From Athripsodes cinereus (Eukaryota; Arthropoda; Insecta; Trichoptera; Leptoceridae), in contig OX388319.1 of NCBI GenBank assembly GCA_947579605.1, positions 19,977,447-20,041,446 of the forward strand: a DNA stretch of 64,000 nucleotides, in the 5' to 3' direction. A program made the position numbers and the translations under genes. A model generated the notes under the pieces. It had not been told where the DNA came from and did no database searches. It saw only the letters and a program-made list of their open reading frames with translations. This document shows, piece after piece, positions 10,736 to 23,004 of this stretch (the stretch's first letter is position 1; the number at the start of each line of letters is the position of its first letter).

Positions 10736-11931
10736 AGAATGTGTGATACTATGTTGACAATGTGTAATTAATACTAAATATGAACAATTAATTCCTTTTC
10801 AAAACAACCAGACCATGTTGCTCAATGTCTTAGATTTTTTTTTATATCTTGCTTGTCCATTTTTCGGTTGTTTTCAAATGGATTTATACTTTGTTTATGA
10901 AATATACTTTCTAAATTCGTAAATAAAAATATTTTTTTATACGTCTGATTGGCGTGCTGTATTTTTGATAATAGCAACTTCACACACCGTAGGGTTAAGA
11001 TTAAGACAAGATTAAGATCGTATTTATATCGTGTCGTGAATAACCCTGCTGGAGTCGAGAGTCTCATCACTTAGTTTTTATCTATATTATATAGTTAAAA
11101 TTATGGTCCATTCTTCTCCACTTTGATTCTGAATAATTACTATTGTATAATCGCATTAATATCAGTCACCGTGACAAACCTTTTAAACTATTCACTCTTC
11201 ATATTGTGAAATAATATAATAATATCGCAGCACTTATGCTACTATAAAATATCAATGAATCACGGAGTCTCGACTGACCGATTAATATGCCAGAATTGTT
11301 TAATGCAATATAATAAATAATTTAGATTGTTCGGTGTAACAAGATAAATTTGACCGTTTAAAAGAGATGTTTTGGGACGATGATTTATATAATTCGATGC
11401 TATTTTTCTATTTTTAAAATAAATCTAGGATTGAACTAAATTCAAATAAGTCTTTAAACGCCCTCACAGCCAACAATATTATCTTTGAATCGTGTTTCTG
11501 TAGCAAAAGAATTCGATCCCAGATTTGTTTATTAATATTCTGAGACTCTGGCAATGCGTTACTGCCTGTATCAAAATTCTATCAATATTAATAATATGAC
11601 TAGATTTTTCTATAAATTCTCACAAAAACAACGTTGGGTAAAATAAACGATAGAGTCAAATTTATCAATCAACGGTCGTTGGATAAAGTTATTTATAATA
11701 AAAAATTAAAATTTCACAAAATATGAATATCCGCGGTCTTTCTTTAAAATTTCTTGTTAAAATATATACTTAATCTTAATAATTACGTACCTACTTCATT
11801 GTTTTTGGAAATTCACTATACAGACACGTTCAAACTTTCCACAATTATCGGATATACCTAGATGATAAAAGTACACTCCGATAAATCCTAGTTTTATAAA
11901 GATTGGTTAAATCGATATATATTTAGTAGGT
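10736..11931. other. Anonymous AT-rich stretch
   Basis: Nothing recognised beyond short chance open frames. Confidence 0.5.
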
Positions 11932-11940
11932 ATACTAGAG

Positions 11941-12142
11941 CACTGTTCTTCCGTCCGCAGGGGTTCCGTAGGCCCGGGCGTCCCTCTTTCACGATACACC
12001 GTTCCTATGACAACGATATCAGAGCGCAAGGAATGTCGTGGGAAGAGGTGACGCAATTGGCACAGAGACGCTCTGAATGGAGGAGGCTGGTTTCTGCCCT
12101 GTGCTCCCGAGAGGAGCGTTGAGGGCGATGATGATGATGATG
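11941..12142 (+). mobile_element. R2 (RTE-like) 3' end with target duplication
   Basis: ATACTAGAG flanks the unit (11932-11940 and 12143-12151). Translation gives SYDNDIRAQGMSW, EEVTQLAQRRSEWRRLVSAL and CSREER, then a stop and a GAT-repeat tail. This is the C-terminal end of a non-LTR ORF2, truncated on insertion. Confidence 0.85.
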
Positions 12143-12151
12143 ATACTAGAG

Positions 12152-13397
12152 TTACAGTTACAGACTAGAGCTAGAGTCTACAACGATGTATTACTTACTA
12201 TCTATGCATTGTTTGTCAATAAATTTTAATCTTTAAATTTTCATTTCAAGATTGTGAAAGACTAAATTAATTTCTCACGTTATTATTTATTATTAAAAGA
12301 TTAAGTGCAAATATAAAATGGCTTAGTTCTACGAGTTTGAATCTCAAACTCTAATATACATAAGTACTAATATTATGATAAAGTATTAAGATTATAAATG
12401 TCTAATACTATTCTGTTTCAAAAGTATCTACATACATATCATAATAATAATAGGTAGGTACCTAGATAGAAGCGCCGCCACATGCATTATTAATGATGAA
12501 TCCATAATAATTTTATATTATCAATAAAGAAGTAGTTCTGTGAATAATGTCTGCCCATATATTATCATATTTCGTAATAGTCATTTCGTGTTTCCTTTGC
12601 AGTACCTAGTAACTAAATACTAAACATAATATTAAAATCGAATAATTTAGTTCTCAATTAAGTCTCATAAATTTAATCCAAGAGTTATATGAAACTTTAG
12701 CAGGTACGTTCATAAAATATGTTAATGTCTTGATAAGATGTTGATATTCATTCAACAAGTTTATCATTGTCTGTGAATAAATGCCAACGAGAAAGTTAAT
12801 GCAACTTGGTGCAGCCGAGTGTCGAAATAGGTGTCAAAAAATTAATTTCCTGTTGTTCAACTATTACCTGATTGAATTGAAGTGTTAACATTATTAATCA
12901 CAATTATTTCAATCTATAGAACAATTTTTATTGAATTTGAAGTATATTTTTTGGGAGCTATATTTTAAATAAGTCGTTTATTATGTATCGGCGGCTAAAT
13001 TGCCATCTACATTTCTCAGCATTATACAACCAGATAAGTCTCCATATGATCAGTCATGATCACACAAAAATATAACAGTCTATAATACCGGAAAAATTCA
13101 CCTATCCAGATATACAGGGATTATAAATTTTAAAAGGATTAGGCTCAAAACGAGGCTTCAAAATACCAGCACGATACCTGAAATATCTGTGTTCAAAAAT
13201 TTATAACAATATTACAAGTATTTATTATTACAGATTTTTGAGTTTTGGTGTAATAAATATCCAACTAAAAATATGGAAAAATATCCACAATTTCATTAAT
13301 TATCATGAAGTTACATATATCGCGACTGCGGGGAGGAGCAGAGTGATTCTCACCTATTGCAATGTCCGCCGATGCGGAATGCATGTAACGTGAGTGA
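12152..13397. other. Anonymous stretch with a GC-richer patch
   Basis: Mostly AT-rich. 13321-13397 is notably GC-richer (GACTGCGGGGAGGAGCAG, then CAATGTCCGCCGATGCGG) and abuts the MITE at 13398. I could not build a convincing exon from it. Confidence 0.4.
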
Positions 13398-13587
13398 CCT
13401 GAGTCAATAACACATTTTCACGTTACGTTAACGTTCGAGTATAGACGAAGTTGCAAGCAAGTGTCAATTTCGTTGCTAAGATATAAGATACACAAAAGTT
13501 ACGAAAATTAGCACTTTGGCGCAACATCGTCTGCATTTGAACGCTATGGGACGAAAACGTAACGTGAAAATGTGTTATTGGCTCAGG
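13398..13587. mobile_element. Foldback MITE, family shared with 24.0 kb
   Basis: Left end CTGAGTCAATAACACATTTT mirrors the right end AAAATGTGTTATTGGCTCAG. Inner arms carry CACGTTACGTT / AACGTAACGTG and TGCAAGC / GCAACATCGTC blocks. The order of blocks matches the element at 23961-24151. Confidence 0.85.
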
Positions 13588-14519
13588 CCTCTGATGATGG
13601 CGAATGACAAGGCGATATACGTCACTGCATACTGGAGTGGCAAGGTCTGAAGTCCGGACCCGAAAAGTAAAGTAAGTGTATATCTCATTTATGAAAAAAT
13701 TATGTAGGTACCTAAGCGAATTGAAAATTTCAAAAACAACCATGTAAGCAACCAAATGAAAATAGTAGAGAAAGCTTGTTTTTTGGCTTTAGAATCAAAA
13801 CAATTTTAATCAAAATATCTGATATTTCAGCTCATATTTCAGAATGTACATGTTCATGAAATGAAATAATTAAAATAAAAAATAATGTCTTACCGATGAT
13901 GATGTTACTCTTTGTCCCAATGATCTGTGTCTCTTTCTTTTCATTTCTTGATGAATTTATATAATGTTTTTGTAATCACTCACCACTGCACCACACTTTG
14001 TACGCTGGGTAACACCATATTGACACATGCAATTATTTATTACAATTTATCAAAAATACACTTGTAAATTCAAATCACTTTTTTTAGTTGCAAAGCACGA
14101 AATTCAGTATTTCACGAGGACACAATATATTATTTTTATATATATTGAGATGTGTTCATTTAATTTCAAAATCAAATCGATTGTAGATATTTTTTCAATT
14201 TCAAAATATGTTTTTGTTGTAACTATTTTTTTCTATGCCTGAAAGTAAAAAATGTGATATTATTTTTAAGTTTTATAGAACGTAGTTTTAAGTTTTATAA
14301 TAAATAGAACCCTGGAAAAACTTATCTACATAATTTTTTAACGTAATTATGTAGATATTTATCTATGTATTATTTTTTAATAATGTTGCAAAGACAGCTT
14401 TTACCGATGCTGATATTAAAATATTTTCGCATTAAATTCATTGAGAAAAGAAGTTTATAAAAAGTTGTTATTTTGTTGTCTTTGAAGACGAAAATTATTC
14501 GAAAACCACAACCTGGACC
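13588..14519. other. Anonymous AT-rich stretch
   Basis: Nothing recognised. Confidence 0.5.
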
Positions 14520-14640
14520 TCAAGAAAGCGAATGTTAAAGACGGTTGGCAATCCATAAAACAAAAAAAAAATGGAGGTCCATTGTTACGGAGACTCAAGC
14601 TCTGCGAGGGATGTTTGACCATTGATAGCAAGTAAGTTTT
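14520..14640 (+). pseudogene. Decayed retrotransposon ORF2 C-terminus
   Basis: Reads WRSIVTETQALRGMFDH, closely matching WRSIILETKALQGLFGH at 36.3 kb on the same strand. This resembles the last residues of an RTE-like ORF. The lineage is inferred from the pair only. Confidence 0.45.
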
Positions 14641-16674
14641 AAGTCACTATCTGAGGAGTATTTGTAGTAGACAAATTGTCATACACGTACTTTTATTTTA
14701 ACGCTTACCGTAATTAAATATATAAATTGTAAATTAAAAAATATTGCCAAATAATATTTGTTAAAGAAGCCAAAATATTCTTGAAGATTTATTTTGATGA
14801 TAAGATAATCTGCAAAACTTAAATACAATAGGTTAACGGTAAAAAAAATCACAATAGAATTTTGTCTTGTTAACAGCAACGTGACCGCTAATAATGCAAT
14901 ACTCGTTTAATAATAGTAGGTGTAGAAAAATAAAGATGTCGATGCCCGTTTGTTAAATTAGCCAGTTAAATAAATGGCTATGCAGTTTATATCTTTGACA
15001 TGGTGCTAAAGGGACCCTCTAAATCCTTTAAATATTGAAGAGAAAGAATTAAGATATCTATATATGTATATTTATTATTGTGTCTTGACTTTTCAATTTT
15101 TTTTTGTATTTTGTGTTTGTTACGCCCTTTCTATTGTATTAATGTTTCCTTTTTTATTGTAATGTTGATGAACCCAGGCATCCTGTAAGAGACCTACGGG
15201 AGATGTCGAAGAATAAAGAATAAAGTTTAATACCAGCATTTAATTTAATGGCTAGCCGTTTGGCCGAATCACCATGACACGTCAAAAATTCAATATTCTG
15301 TCTGATTGAAGCTAGCCCGATTGTTAAAATTTAGTTTCTTTATATGGCACTGTGGTGCTATGATTGATGATTATTATGTTAAACATTTTGGCTAGATTTC
15401 TGCCAGTCGTTCAATTAAATACCAGCGTTTAACCAACAGGATAGCTGTTGAGTTAACTGGCTTATCCAACTATCTGACTGCGACAAAGACACCACAAGTT
15501 CATATCAACACAATGTACCTACATATCAGATAGTTATCTATGAACTGTTGTTTAGTGGAAATAATGATCATTATTATATTATTAATATCTCATCTGATAA
15601 TATTATTTATATATATAAGCCAAGAAGAGATCCTTGAAAATATCTTATCATTTTATAATAATGCGTATACCGAACAATAGGCTCCTTATATTTATGAACA
15701 CTATAACATCAACAGCACGATATTGTGCTTTACTGATTATCGAAAACTCTGTATTTTTATCATTGCTATAAAATAATGATTTTATCTTTTCTAATTGACC
15801 CTTAACGTTTTTCCCTGGAGCACAAGGCAGAGACAAAACGCTCAAAGCGTCTACGTGCCAACTGCTTCATTATCTTCTAAAACATTTCACGGGAAATTGC
15901 GTAGAAAGAGAAAAGTTGGATACCTTGAACGAAATAAAGAACAGCACATAACTAAATTCTCACATATCCCATACACGATCATTGTTATCCAATAATTACC
16001 AATTTTCTCCTCAGATATTGGATCAAATTTCAAAGTTTCTTGTGTTAACTTAAACTAAAAATTATGTAAGATCAATAATGACCACAAAAAAACAGTTTCG
16101 TGCCAGAAATAAACTTCACTAAATATCAAAGCATTGGCTACGCTACCAGCATTGCGTCTGAAACATCTTAATCAATAAGAAATCTAAAAATATAACAACC
16201 AACAAACATTTATAGTACCTACTGATTCTATTTTATTTTCGAAGGCTATCAACTTGTATACGAATGATAAGGGATTTCACGCGTTTATTTTTATCGTTTC
16301 GCTAAGCTTGGTTAAATATTTTTATTATGGTTGTATATAGTTGAGGTGTTTATTACAATCACGTCTTGTAATTTATTGATATTAGTCTTGTGTTGTGTTG
16401 TGTGTGAAGACCTCAGCACAGCGGCGTGATGTCATGGTAACAATCTGAAACAATAGAGACACTGTTATTGAGTTGATTGGATGTTTATTGATAATAAATT
16501 ATACTCTTACATACAATTAGGTATATTACTATCTAATATACATATAGAATTTAGTGAATAGAACCTTATCAACCAATTTCATATCAAATTAAGGAAAGGA
16601 CACATTTTAATTAGCTGATGGAAAAACTTGTCCTTTGTACTGTATTGTAAATGTATAATACGTTGATTAATGTG
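14641..16674. other. Anonymous stretch with one LINE-end-like motif
   Basis: 15175-15235 reads GGCATCCTGTAAGAG followed by GAAGAATAAAGAATAAAG, which looks like a poly-adenylation-type LINE terminus on the plus strand. The phrase ACCAGC(A/G)TTTAA recurs at 15232 and 15421. Nothing else recognised. Confidence 0.4.
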
Positions 16675-17079
16675 TCGCTGAGTTTCGAAATCCACTAAAA
16701 CACATCTTTGTGCGAATAAAAATTATTGTACAAGTATTAAACGTTCTTTCATGAAATCAAACAAGTTTATTTATTTATTATATTAGGATTGTAAAAACAA
16801 TACACTTTTAAAATAAATTTTGCTATTGAATTAGAATAAACTGTTTATTTTGTATGCAGAAAAATAACTCTTATTGATCAATTACGTTATAGAGGATATT
16901 AATAGACACGTAAAGGGATATAGCGGGATTATTTTCTCATCATTTTTTTTTTGTACAAATGGTAAGTGTTTTGAATGAATCAATTTTCTACGATTATAGA
17001 ATATTTAATTACAAATCTAACGACATTTATAACATACTTTTCGTGAAAATGTATTATAGTGGATTTCGAAACTCGGCGA
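16675..17079. mobile_element. MITE with ~23-bp terminal inverted repeats
   Basis: The left end TCGCTGAGTTTCGAAATCCA continues to CTAAAA. The right end is its complement with few changes (TGGATTTCGAAACTCGGCGA). The interior is non-coding AT-rich DNA. No target duplication could be read, so the superfamily is open. Confidence 0.75.
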
Positions 17080-17312
17080 TATACCTAAATCCAATTTATT
17101 GGCCTACTTCAATATTTTTAAATAAGCTATAGATAGGAAAAATCTCTTTATATCCTACTTTAAAGATTATTCTGTATACCTACTACAATTTGATAGCCAA
17201 TGATTTTAAATCGAATACCTCTTTAGGGTGGTGATTTACGCACTTTCATATTTGTTTCCTTAGTATTTAAGAATTTCCGGACTTTTATGGTATTAAAATC
17301 AATTTTTTTATT

Positions 17313-17440
17313 TTATTATTCTTGCACGTCATCATTCATATAACAAAATCAATAAATCAGTTCACATAAGAAAAACATGTGATGATATGCAGTGGCGAGA
17401 TTATCACTATATTATGATTCCTTCCATCCAACCACGTGGG
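17313..17440 (-). mobile_element. C1 LINE 3' end fragment
   Basis: TTGCACGTCATCATTCAT, GCAGTGGCGAGATTATCAC and CTTCCATCCAACCACG match the antisense 3' UTR of the C1 element at 28.0-28.2 kb in the same order. Confidence 0.75.
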
Positions 17441-17982
17441 ATTTATCTAACTTCCATCTAATCAAATGTATTTAAGGTGAAATTTTATTATATTCTGCTT
17501 TTCACTTTATAACTTACGTCTCATATTTTCTGAATAATGTGTTCTAGGTATGTGGTGCATAATCATTACCTAATTAAAGAGACTTCAATGTCATTTCAGT
17601 TTATGTAATCAGTACAAATTATTTGTATTACGCAATTTTAATTAAATTTATACATGAAGTTTTAATAATAAGTATGTAAATAATTAAGAGAAATACACAA
17701 TACATAAGGCTCTGTGTTCTGTCACATTTTTTTTTAATTTTACCTAACACAATACATGGCCAAATACGTTACCATCGAAAAAGAGCTGTTTTTGTTCTAA
17801 AAACGTCTTTCAGATCTTCATCACAGTAAGTATCTTTTCAATCACCAACAGTTTCATTGTCATATCAAAATAATATAAATTATTATCATGAATAAGGCTT
17901 CGAATAAATGGTAAACATTTTCGTTGGGTATATTTCGAATATACCTAAGTAGGTTTGTATGTATGTCTGTTGGATGATTCAT
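17441..17982. other. Anonymous AT-rich stretch
   Basis: Nothing recognised. Confidence 0.5.
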
Positions 17983-18180
17983 TCGGCGCCGTTTAATGGA
18001 GCATCCATCTCAAGGACGCGGGAAACAGTGTTGGAAGAGCGACGTCTTCAACTTGCTCCTGAACGTTGTTATTGATTGATTTTTAAGAAGGTCCTCGGGG
18101 AGTCGGTTCCTGATGACGAATCCTACTACCCCAAAAGCCCTATTATAGAAGCAAGACATAGATTGCTCTATTGATCTCGT
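17983..18180 (-). pseudogene. C2 (CR1-like) ORF2 C-terminus, decayed
   Basis: Antisense translation gives FYNRAFGVVGFVIRNRLPED, then residues like FRSKLKTSLFQHCF, matching FYERAFGVVGPVIWNRLP at 46.5 kb. A conserved W...N.LP segment near the end is characteristic of CR1/Jockey-group ORF2 proteins. Stops and shifts are present. Confidence 0.75.
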
Positions 18181-18718
18181 CCAGCAAGATGATAGGTGAT
18201 GATAGAGGCGAAAAATGTTTAGTTTCTACTCCAAATTTTATCTTAATCTTAAGAACTCTGTGATAACATATCAGCTTCAGAATTTTCGAATATATGTATG
18301 TATTTATCTTCTTAATGATAATATTCAGTTTATACAATGATTTTGTATTATATTAACCGTGGGTAATTAGGAACGTTATGTTAATTTGTTTAGCAAGAAA
18401 TGCAACAGTTTTATCGGAATATTGACCCAGATAACATAAGCGAGGAAGTTACATCAGTTTACTTCATTTTACGATTATTATGGTAACAAATTAAACACCA
18501 TATAGCCACCAAGTTGGTAACACCTAGTCGTAGATATCTATTTATCATTTTCTTACAAACAGTATGTTAATTACTAAGTGTTTTATAAACTATTTTGATT
18601 GTTGATCAAATACAATTTCTTACATTCTCTATCTTTAAGTTATATTATTACACAATGTACATTGTTTGAATTATATGGTCTTCATCAACTTTTTTAATTG
18701 TATCCTTTCATTTACTGC
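18181..18718. other. Anonymous AT-rich stretch
   Basis: Possible continuation of the C2 relic up to ~18340, too decayed to call. Confidence 0.4.
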
Positions 18719-18958
18719 CAACAGGATGCAGAAAGAGCAGGATCGAGTGGCATGCTTAGGAATGGATGAGCCCTTCATTCTGGAGGTGATGGGAGTGGGC
18801 TGAGAAGAGAAAGAGAGAGAAGATTTTCATAAAATCATCAACAGGATGCAGACGGAGCAAAATCGAGTGGTATAGAAAGGAATGGAGGGTGCCTTCATTC
18901 AGGAGGCGATAGGAGTGGGCAGAGAAGATGGAAAGAGAGAAGATTTTCATTAAATAAT
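18719..18958 (+). repeat. Tandem duplication, 2 x 120 bp
   Basis: CAACAGGATGCAGA starts at 18719 and again at 18839, and both units end in AGAAGATTTTCAT(A/T)AAAT. The two copies differ at many positions. Unit 1 reads RMQKEQDRVACLGMDEPF, like the end of an RTE-type ORF, so a retroelement tail appears to have been duplicated. Confidence 0.9.
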
Positions 18959-20084
18959 CTCAATGATGTGTCTCAATACGTCATTAAGATATAAATACTG
19001 ATTTAAATCGACAAAATCCATCGAAGTCCTTCTTAGTTGATTTCATTATCTCATAATATGTATTCAGAATTCCCTAAACCTCTATATAAATACAAAAAAG
19101 CTTAAGTAAAGACGCTGCCATCTATAATATTATGTGTCAGTGAGTAATAATCAATTTTCATCTTTAAGTATTGCGATCAAATTAAATGTTGTAAATTCTA
19201 GGAAAAAAGTGTATAAATTATAGCTCTATTATCTATGCTTCATACTCGTATTTAGTTATTTTTTTATGATTAGGGTACTCAACTAAGCATACTACAATAA
19301 ATATTTATTTTAAGTAAATATATGAATTCTGTCGGTTTATCATTAAGAATATGTACTGAACATTTTCACAATTACACAAGTTTTTGTTTTCCAAAACAAC
19401 GCACAACATTTTTATGTCTGAAATTGATATAGTCAATAGTCAATTGTTCTCTTAATCAGCTGATGTAGTTACTTTACATACACACTGCCTATATATATAC
19501 ATATATTATAATATATACACTATTGTGTTGTTACATAATTTTATATTGTTAGTTTCCAAATCAAATGTTGCAACCTACGTACACAAGGTCTAATGCTTTT
19601 TCCTTAATACAGATGAAACAAAAAGTAGGTAATAATTGATAAATTAGGATGGTTTAAGTACGAACCTAAATATTTTAATTAGAGATACATATTACATTAG
19701 GACATTTTAGTGTCAACAATACATATCATATTATAAGTCAATGCTTACAAAATTATCAATACAATAGTACTCTCTTGATAAGATTTCATATTTATCTTTC
19801 ATCTTACACGATACAAAACCATACTATATGTATATAGAACTGACAACAGCAAGAAAATTCAATTTAAGTACTGGGTGGGTCTTGGTGGTTTCGGACTTTG
19901 TTGTAGAATTTAGAGCTCGACCAAAAATCCTCCTTAAGGGGATACATTAAACACTTTTCTCGTAACACAGAAGCCATTAATATTTAGATTTTTGTACTTT
20001 GTTTAAAAATAACGAACAAAATAAAATAAAATGATTGTGACACGTACTACAGAATATAATGAATAGGAGAGCATAATAATGATA
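18959..20084. other. Anonymous AT-rich stretch
   Basis: An alternating TA tract lies at 19491-19517. Nothing else recognised. Confidence 0.5.
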
Positions 20085-20160
20085 AACACTTTATTGTCAA
20101 AAATAAATTTTTCAAAAGGCGTACATATTGCCTTGAGACAATGTCTTCCAGTAAACCTAC
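20085..20160 (-). mobile_element. LINE 3' end fragment
   Basis: Antisense CACTTTATTGTCAAAAATAA, ATTGCCTTGAGACAATGTC and TTCCAGTAAACC parallel the 10629-10735 fragment. Confidence 0.6.
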
Positions 20161-20330
20161 TACAATGTTTTATAAGTATGTTTTAGCATAAAGCGAGTTT
20201 AGATCAATTTACCTTAATTAAACAGGACATATAAACAGAAAATAGAATATAATATAAAACAAGAATACCTATATAAATGCATGCATGCATAAGGAACTGT
20301 GTAATGTTCAAGAAACAAAAATCGCTTGAT

Positions 20331-20402
20331 AGAATAGGAATAAGTGGCCCTCGATCCTTTCTGCCAATATCCGAAAGGAAAACGAAGTGATGGAATGATG
20401 AT
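20331..20402 (+). mobile_element. R1b 3' end fragment
   Basis: AAGTGGCCCTCGATCCTTTC and TGCCAATATCCGAAAGG, then a GATGATGA-type tail. The homologous stretch at 31138-31200 reads AAGTGGCGCTCGATCCTTTC. Confidence 0.65.
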
Positions 20403-21234
20403 GAAACTTTTTATTTCATGGTATTCCCACCTATGAGAGGCGCTGCGAATCTTCATCATACTTAAGTTGAACACTGCCTGCTGTATCATAATTATTCAGT
20501 AAAATATAAAGGTACCTACCTAGTGATATGATAGTATAATTATTCATTAACTAACGTTTAACTATGAAATTAAGACACAATTAGACACACACACAATTGT
20601 GGAGGCATAAAGATGTTGCACAATTTTAACAACATGGCAAATAATAGTAAAATATAAGATATTATAAACTGAGTAATAAACTGTGAATATAATATAAAAT
20701 TTGATAGTTTCATCGTTTCCATAGTCTGTTCATTAAAATATATTGTACTATTGATGATTAATGGAACGATTAAGAAGAATAATAAAACATGAAATATCAA
20801 ATAAAACTAACACATTTTACTAATACTTCTTAAAGAAATAATTTAAATTATTGGCCTTTTATACAGAATTAATATAGCGTTACGTTAAAGAGTTTCTTTC
20901 AACAGTAAATTATTCACTTATAGTTCCATTTATCACTTTGTGATTTATGATCGATTCTTGGTGAAAATTTATATTATTCTAATACTTACTAGATATCGCA
21001 TGAAATATTAGTCACGTTTCATGCATGAACTCTACTATCATTTAAACTTATTAAATTTTTTAAATTTTTTATTTTGATAAAATTCTTAATTTGAATAGCA
21101 CAAAGAGATGCTTCTAAATTGTTTAATAGACACAATATTGATTTTGTTTTCTCATACATAGATGTGAAAAAGAGCTGTGGAAAATCCAAATGGAATTAAA
21201 GTGAACCAAATTCAAAAGACGATTTAAAAAATTG
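20403..21234. other. Anonymous AT-rich stretch
   Basis: Nothing recognised. Confidence 0.5.
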
Positions 21235-21388
21235 GAAAGCTTGAAGATTTGGGTTAGTTGGAAGAGATCGCGTCTTTGCAATAAATTCGCCCTCTGTATA
21301 TTGATTGTATCTAATTTGAATGTTTAACGTTTATATAATTGTTTGTAATCAATGTACAGTAAAGAATAAGTAAATAAATAAAAAAATA
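21235..21388 (+). mobile_element. LINE 3' end (TTAGTTGGAAGAGATC type)
   Basis: TTAGTTGGAAGAGATCGCG, GCAATAAATTCGCCCTC, TGTATATTGATTGTATCT and TGTTTGTAATCAATGTACAG, then AAGAATAAGTAAATAAATAA. It is the same family as 51965-52114, which lies on the other strand. Confidence 0.75.
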
Positions 21389-21978
21389 TTATTTGGAAGG
21401 TTTCACGTATAAAATAACTGCACCAATTAACATTCTCTTTTTATTAAAAAAGTAGAGTTTTCCATAATTTACGAATTCTAAAAATAAAAACAGTAGCGAT
21501 ATAAATAATATTTATTATTTGACACTGCATTCAAACATAAGAAAGTATTGAAACAGTGAAAGCAATTTTCATAAAATACCTACTCATAGTACAGTCATTG
21601 GAAAGATTGATCAAATTCAGGTATATGCCTACTATTATAGTCAGCAGGTCAAATGGCAATAGGTTTTATTGTTATATATTTTCATATTATATACATGCAT
21701 TGTGATTTATTTATTTATAATATGTATTTGTACCTACATTAAATTTTATTGCAACGTTCATTAGAAAGTGTTTTGGATAATAAAACAATAAATAGCGTAA
21801 TGCAATAAACAATTGATTGCCGTGTAGCGTGTCAACACAGAATACCTGGCTAAGCCTATAAATCGCTTTGATTGGCAACACCAGGAAAGCTAATTAGGGT
21901 GAGTAAAATAGATCTTATAGGTCGCTGTACATACTATACCCCAACAATAAAATAAATAAAAAAAGGTGATATTTTTCA
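21389..21978. other. Anonymous AT-rich stretch
   Basis: Nothing recognised. Confidence 0.5.
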
Positions 21979-22107
21979 ACCGACGGTTCTTGGTGAAAAT
22001 TCATCTTGAATTAATTATGAATAAGACACTTATTTATAGTATATCCACTACAACCACACAAGTCTCAGTGGATATAGGTACTATAAATGTTTTATTCATA
22101 ATTAACT
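21979..22107. repeat. Foldback repeat with ~40-bp arms
   Basis: Arms TTAATTATGAATAAGACA..TATATCCACT and AGTGGATATA..TGTTTTATTCATAATTAA flank an 18-nt loop at 22049-22066. The leader ACCGACGGTTCTTGGTG recurs at 31755, marking a family. Confidence 0.75.
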
Positions 22108-22372
22108 TTAATAGAATAGAGCCTAAAAATACTCGTAAATATGTTACATGAGACACTCTACATAGATTTGTATGGTTCAGGTATTTTTTTTTACTTTTAT
22201 ATATCAATCGTCAATTAATTTATAATAATATATCAAAATAAATAAACTAAAAACCGTCAGGAAAGCAGAAATTAAAAAAAAATCTCTTAGGACCGTACAA
22301 AACTCAATCCTTTACCATTGACAATTTAGCATGTGAAAATAGACACGAATTTGGTCATTACTTAAATATACG

Positions 22373-22637
22373 ATGAAAGAATGACTAAGAGGATGTATTT
22401 GTCTGAAAGAGGAGGTGTGAGGAAGCGCGGACGGCCAAGAACCACGTGGCTTGAGCACGTGGATCAAATCCTTAAGGACGGCCGCATGTTGAGTAAGAAA
22501 AATCGGCGAACATGTATGAGAAACTGGATGAATGTGGAGGAAGCGAAAGAAGTTTGTAAGAATAGATCTATATGGCGTTCCGTTCTCTCTGCCTACCCCT
22601 CCTGGGACACGGCGTGAGGGTATAGATAGATAGAGAG
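22373..22637 (+). mobile_element. R1 insertion with perfect 13-bp target duplication
   Basis: ACTTAAATATACG flanks the unit exactly (22360-22372 and 22638-22650). The reading frame gives RMTKRMYLSERGG, RKRGRPRTTWLEHVDQILKD, CMRNWMNVEEAKEVCKN and RSIWRSVLSAYPSWDTA, then a stop and a GAGGGTATAGATAGATAG tail. The frame is still open across the fragment, so it is a fairly young, 5'-truncated copy. Confidence 0.92.
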
Positions 22638-22650
22638 ACTTAAATATACG

Positions 22651-22789
22651 TGCCCAAAGCATTTTTTTTAGATGAATTATAAGCATCAAACGTGTCTAAA
22701 GATAAAAATTGTCAGTATGTATTTGTGTTCCCATACGAAACGCTACCGAAAATTATTATTTGACAAAGATTTCAGGAAAACTGTAAACA
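22651..22789. other. Short spacer
   Basis: No repeat recognised between the R1 duplication and the S copy. Confidence 0.4.
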
Positions 22790-22885
22790 TACTACTACTA
22801 TGCTATCACGGCATTTCCCATAAGAGGAGTAAACAGTTGCATTTAATAAACATGCAAAATGCTTCTCCGTGCCAATAAAAAAATA
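22790..22885 (-). repeat. S short repeat, 3' half, minus copy
   Basis: ACTACTACTATGCTATCACG, GCATTTCCCATAAGAGG, then CATGCAAAATGCTTCTCCGT: the antisense of the S tail half. Confidence 0.8.
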
Positions 22886-23004
22886 AATTTGAAGCAAGCC
22901 TCTAGAACTTATACAAAATTCACGCAATGCTAGATGTTCATATGGTATAGAGTTATAAGTTGATTATTTAATATAAATATATTCGTTTCTACTTGTAATT
23001 TGAA

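Noticed and set aside
13321..13397. GC-richer patch with ATGTCCGCCGATGCGG and a nearby GTGAGT
   Set aside because: A stop codon intervenes before the donor, and the patch directly adjoins a MITE end.
19491..19517. Alternating TA tract
   Set aside because: Simple low-complexity DNA without further structure.
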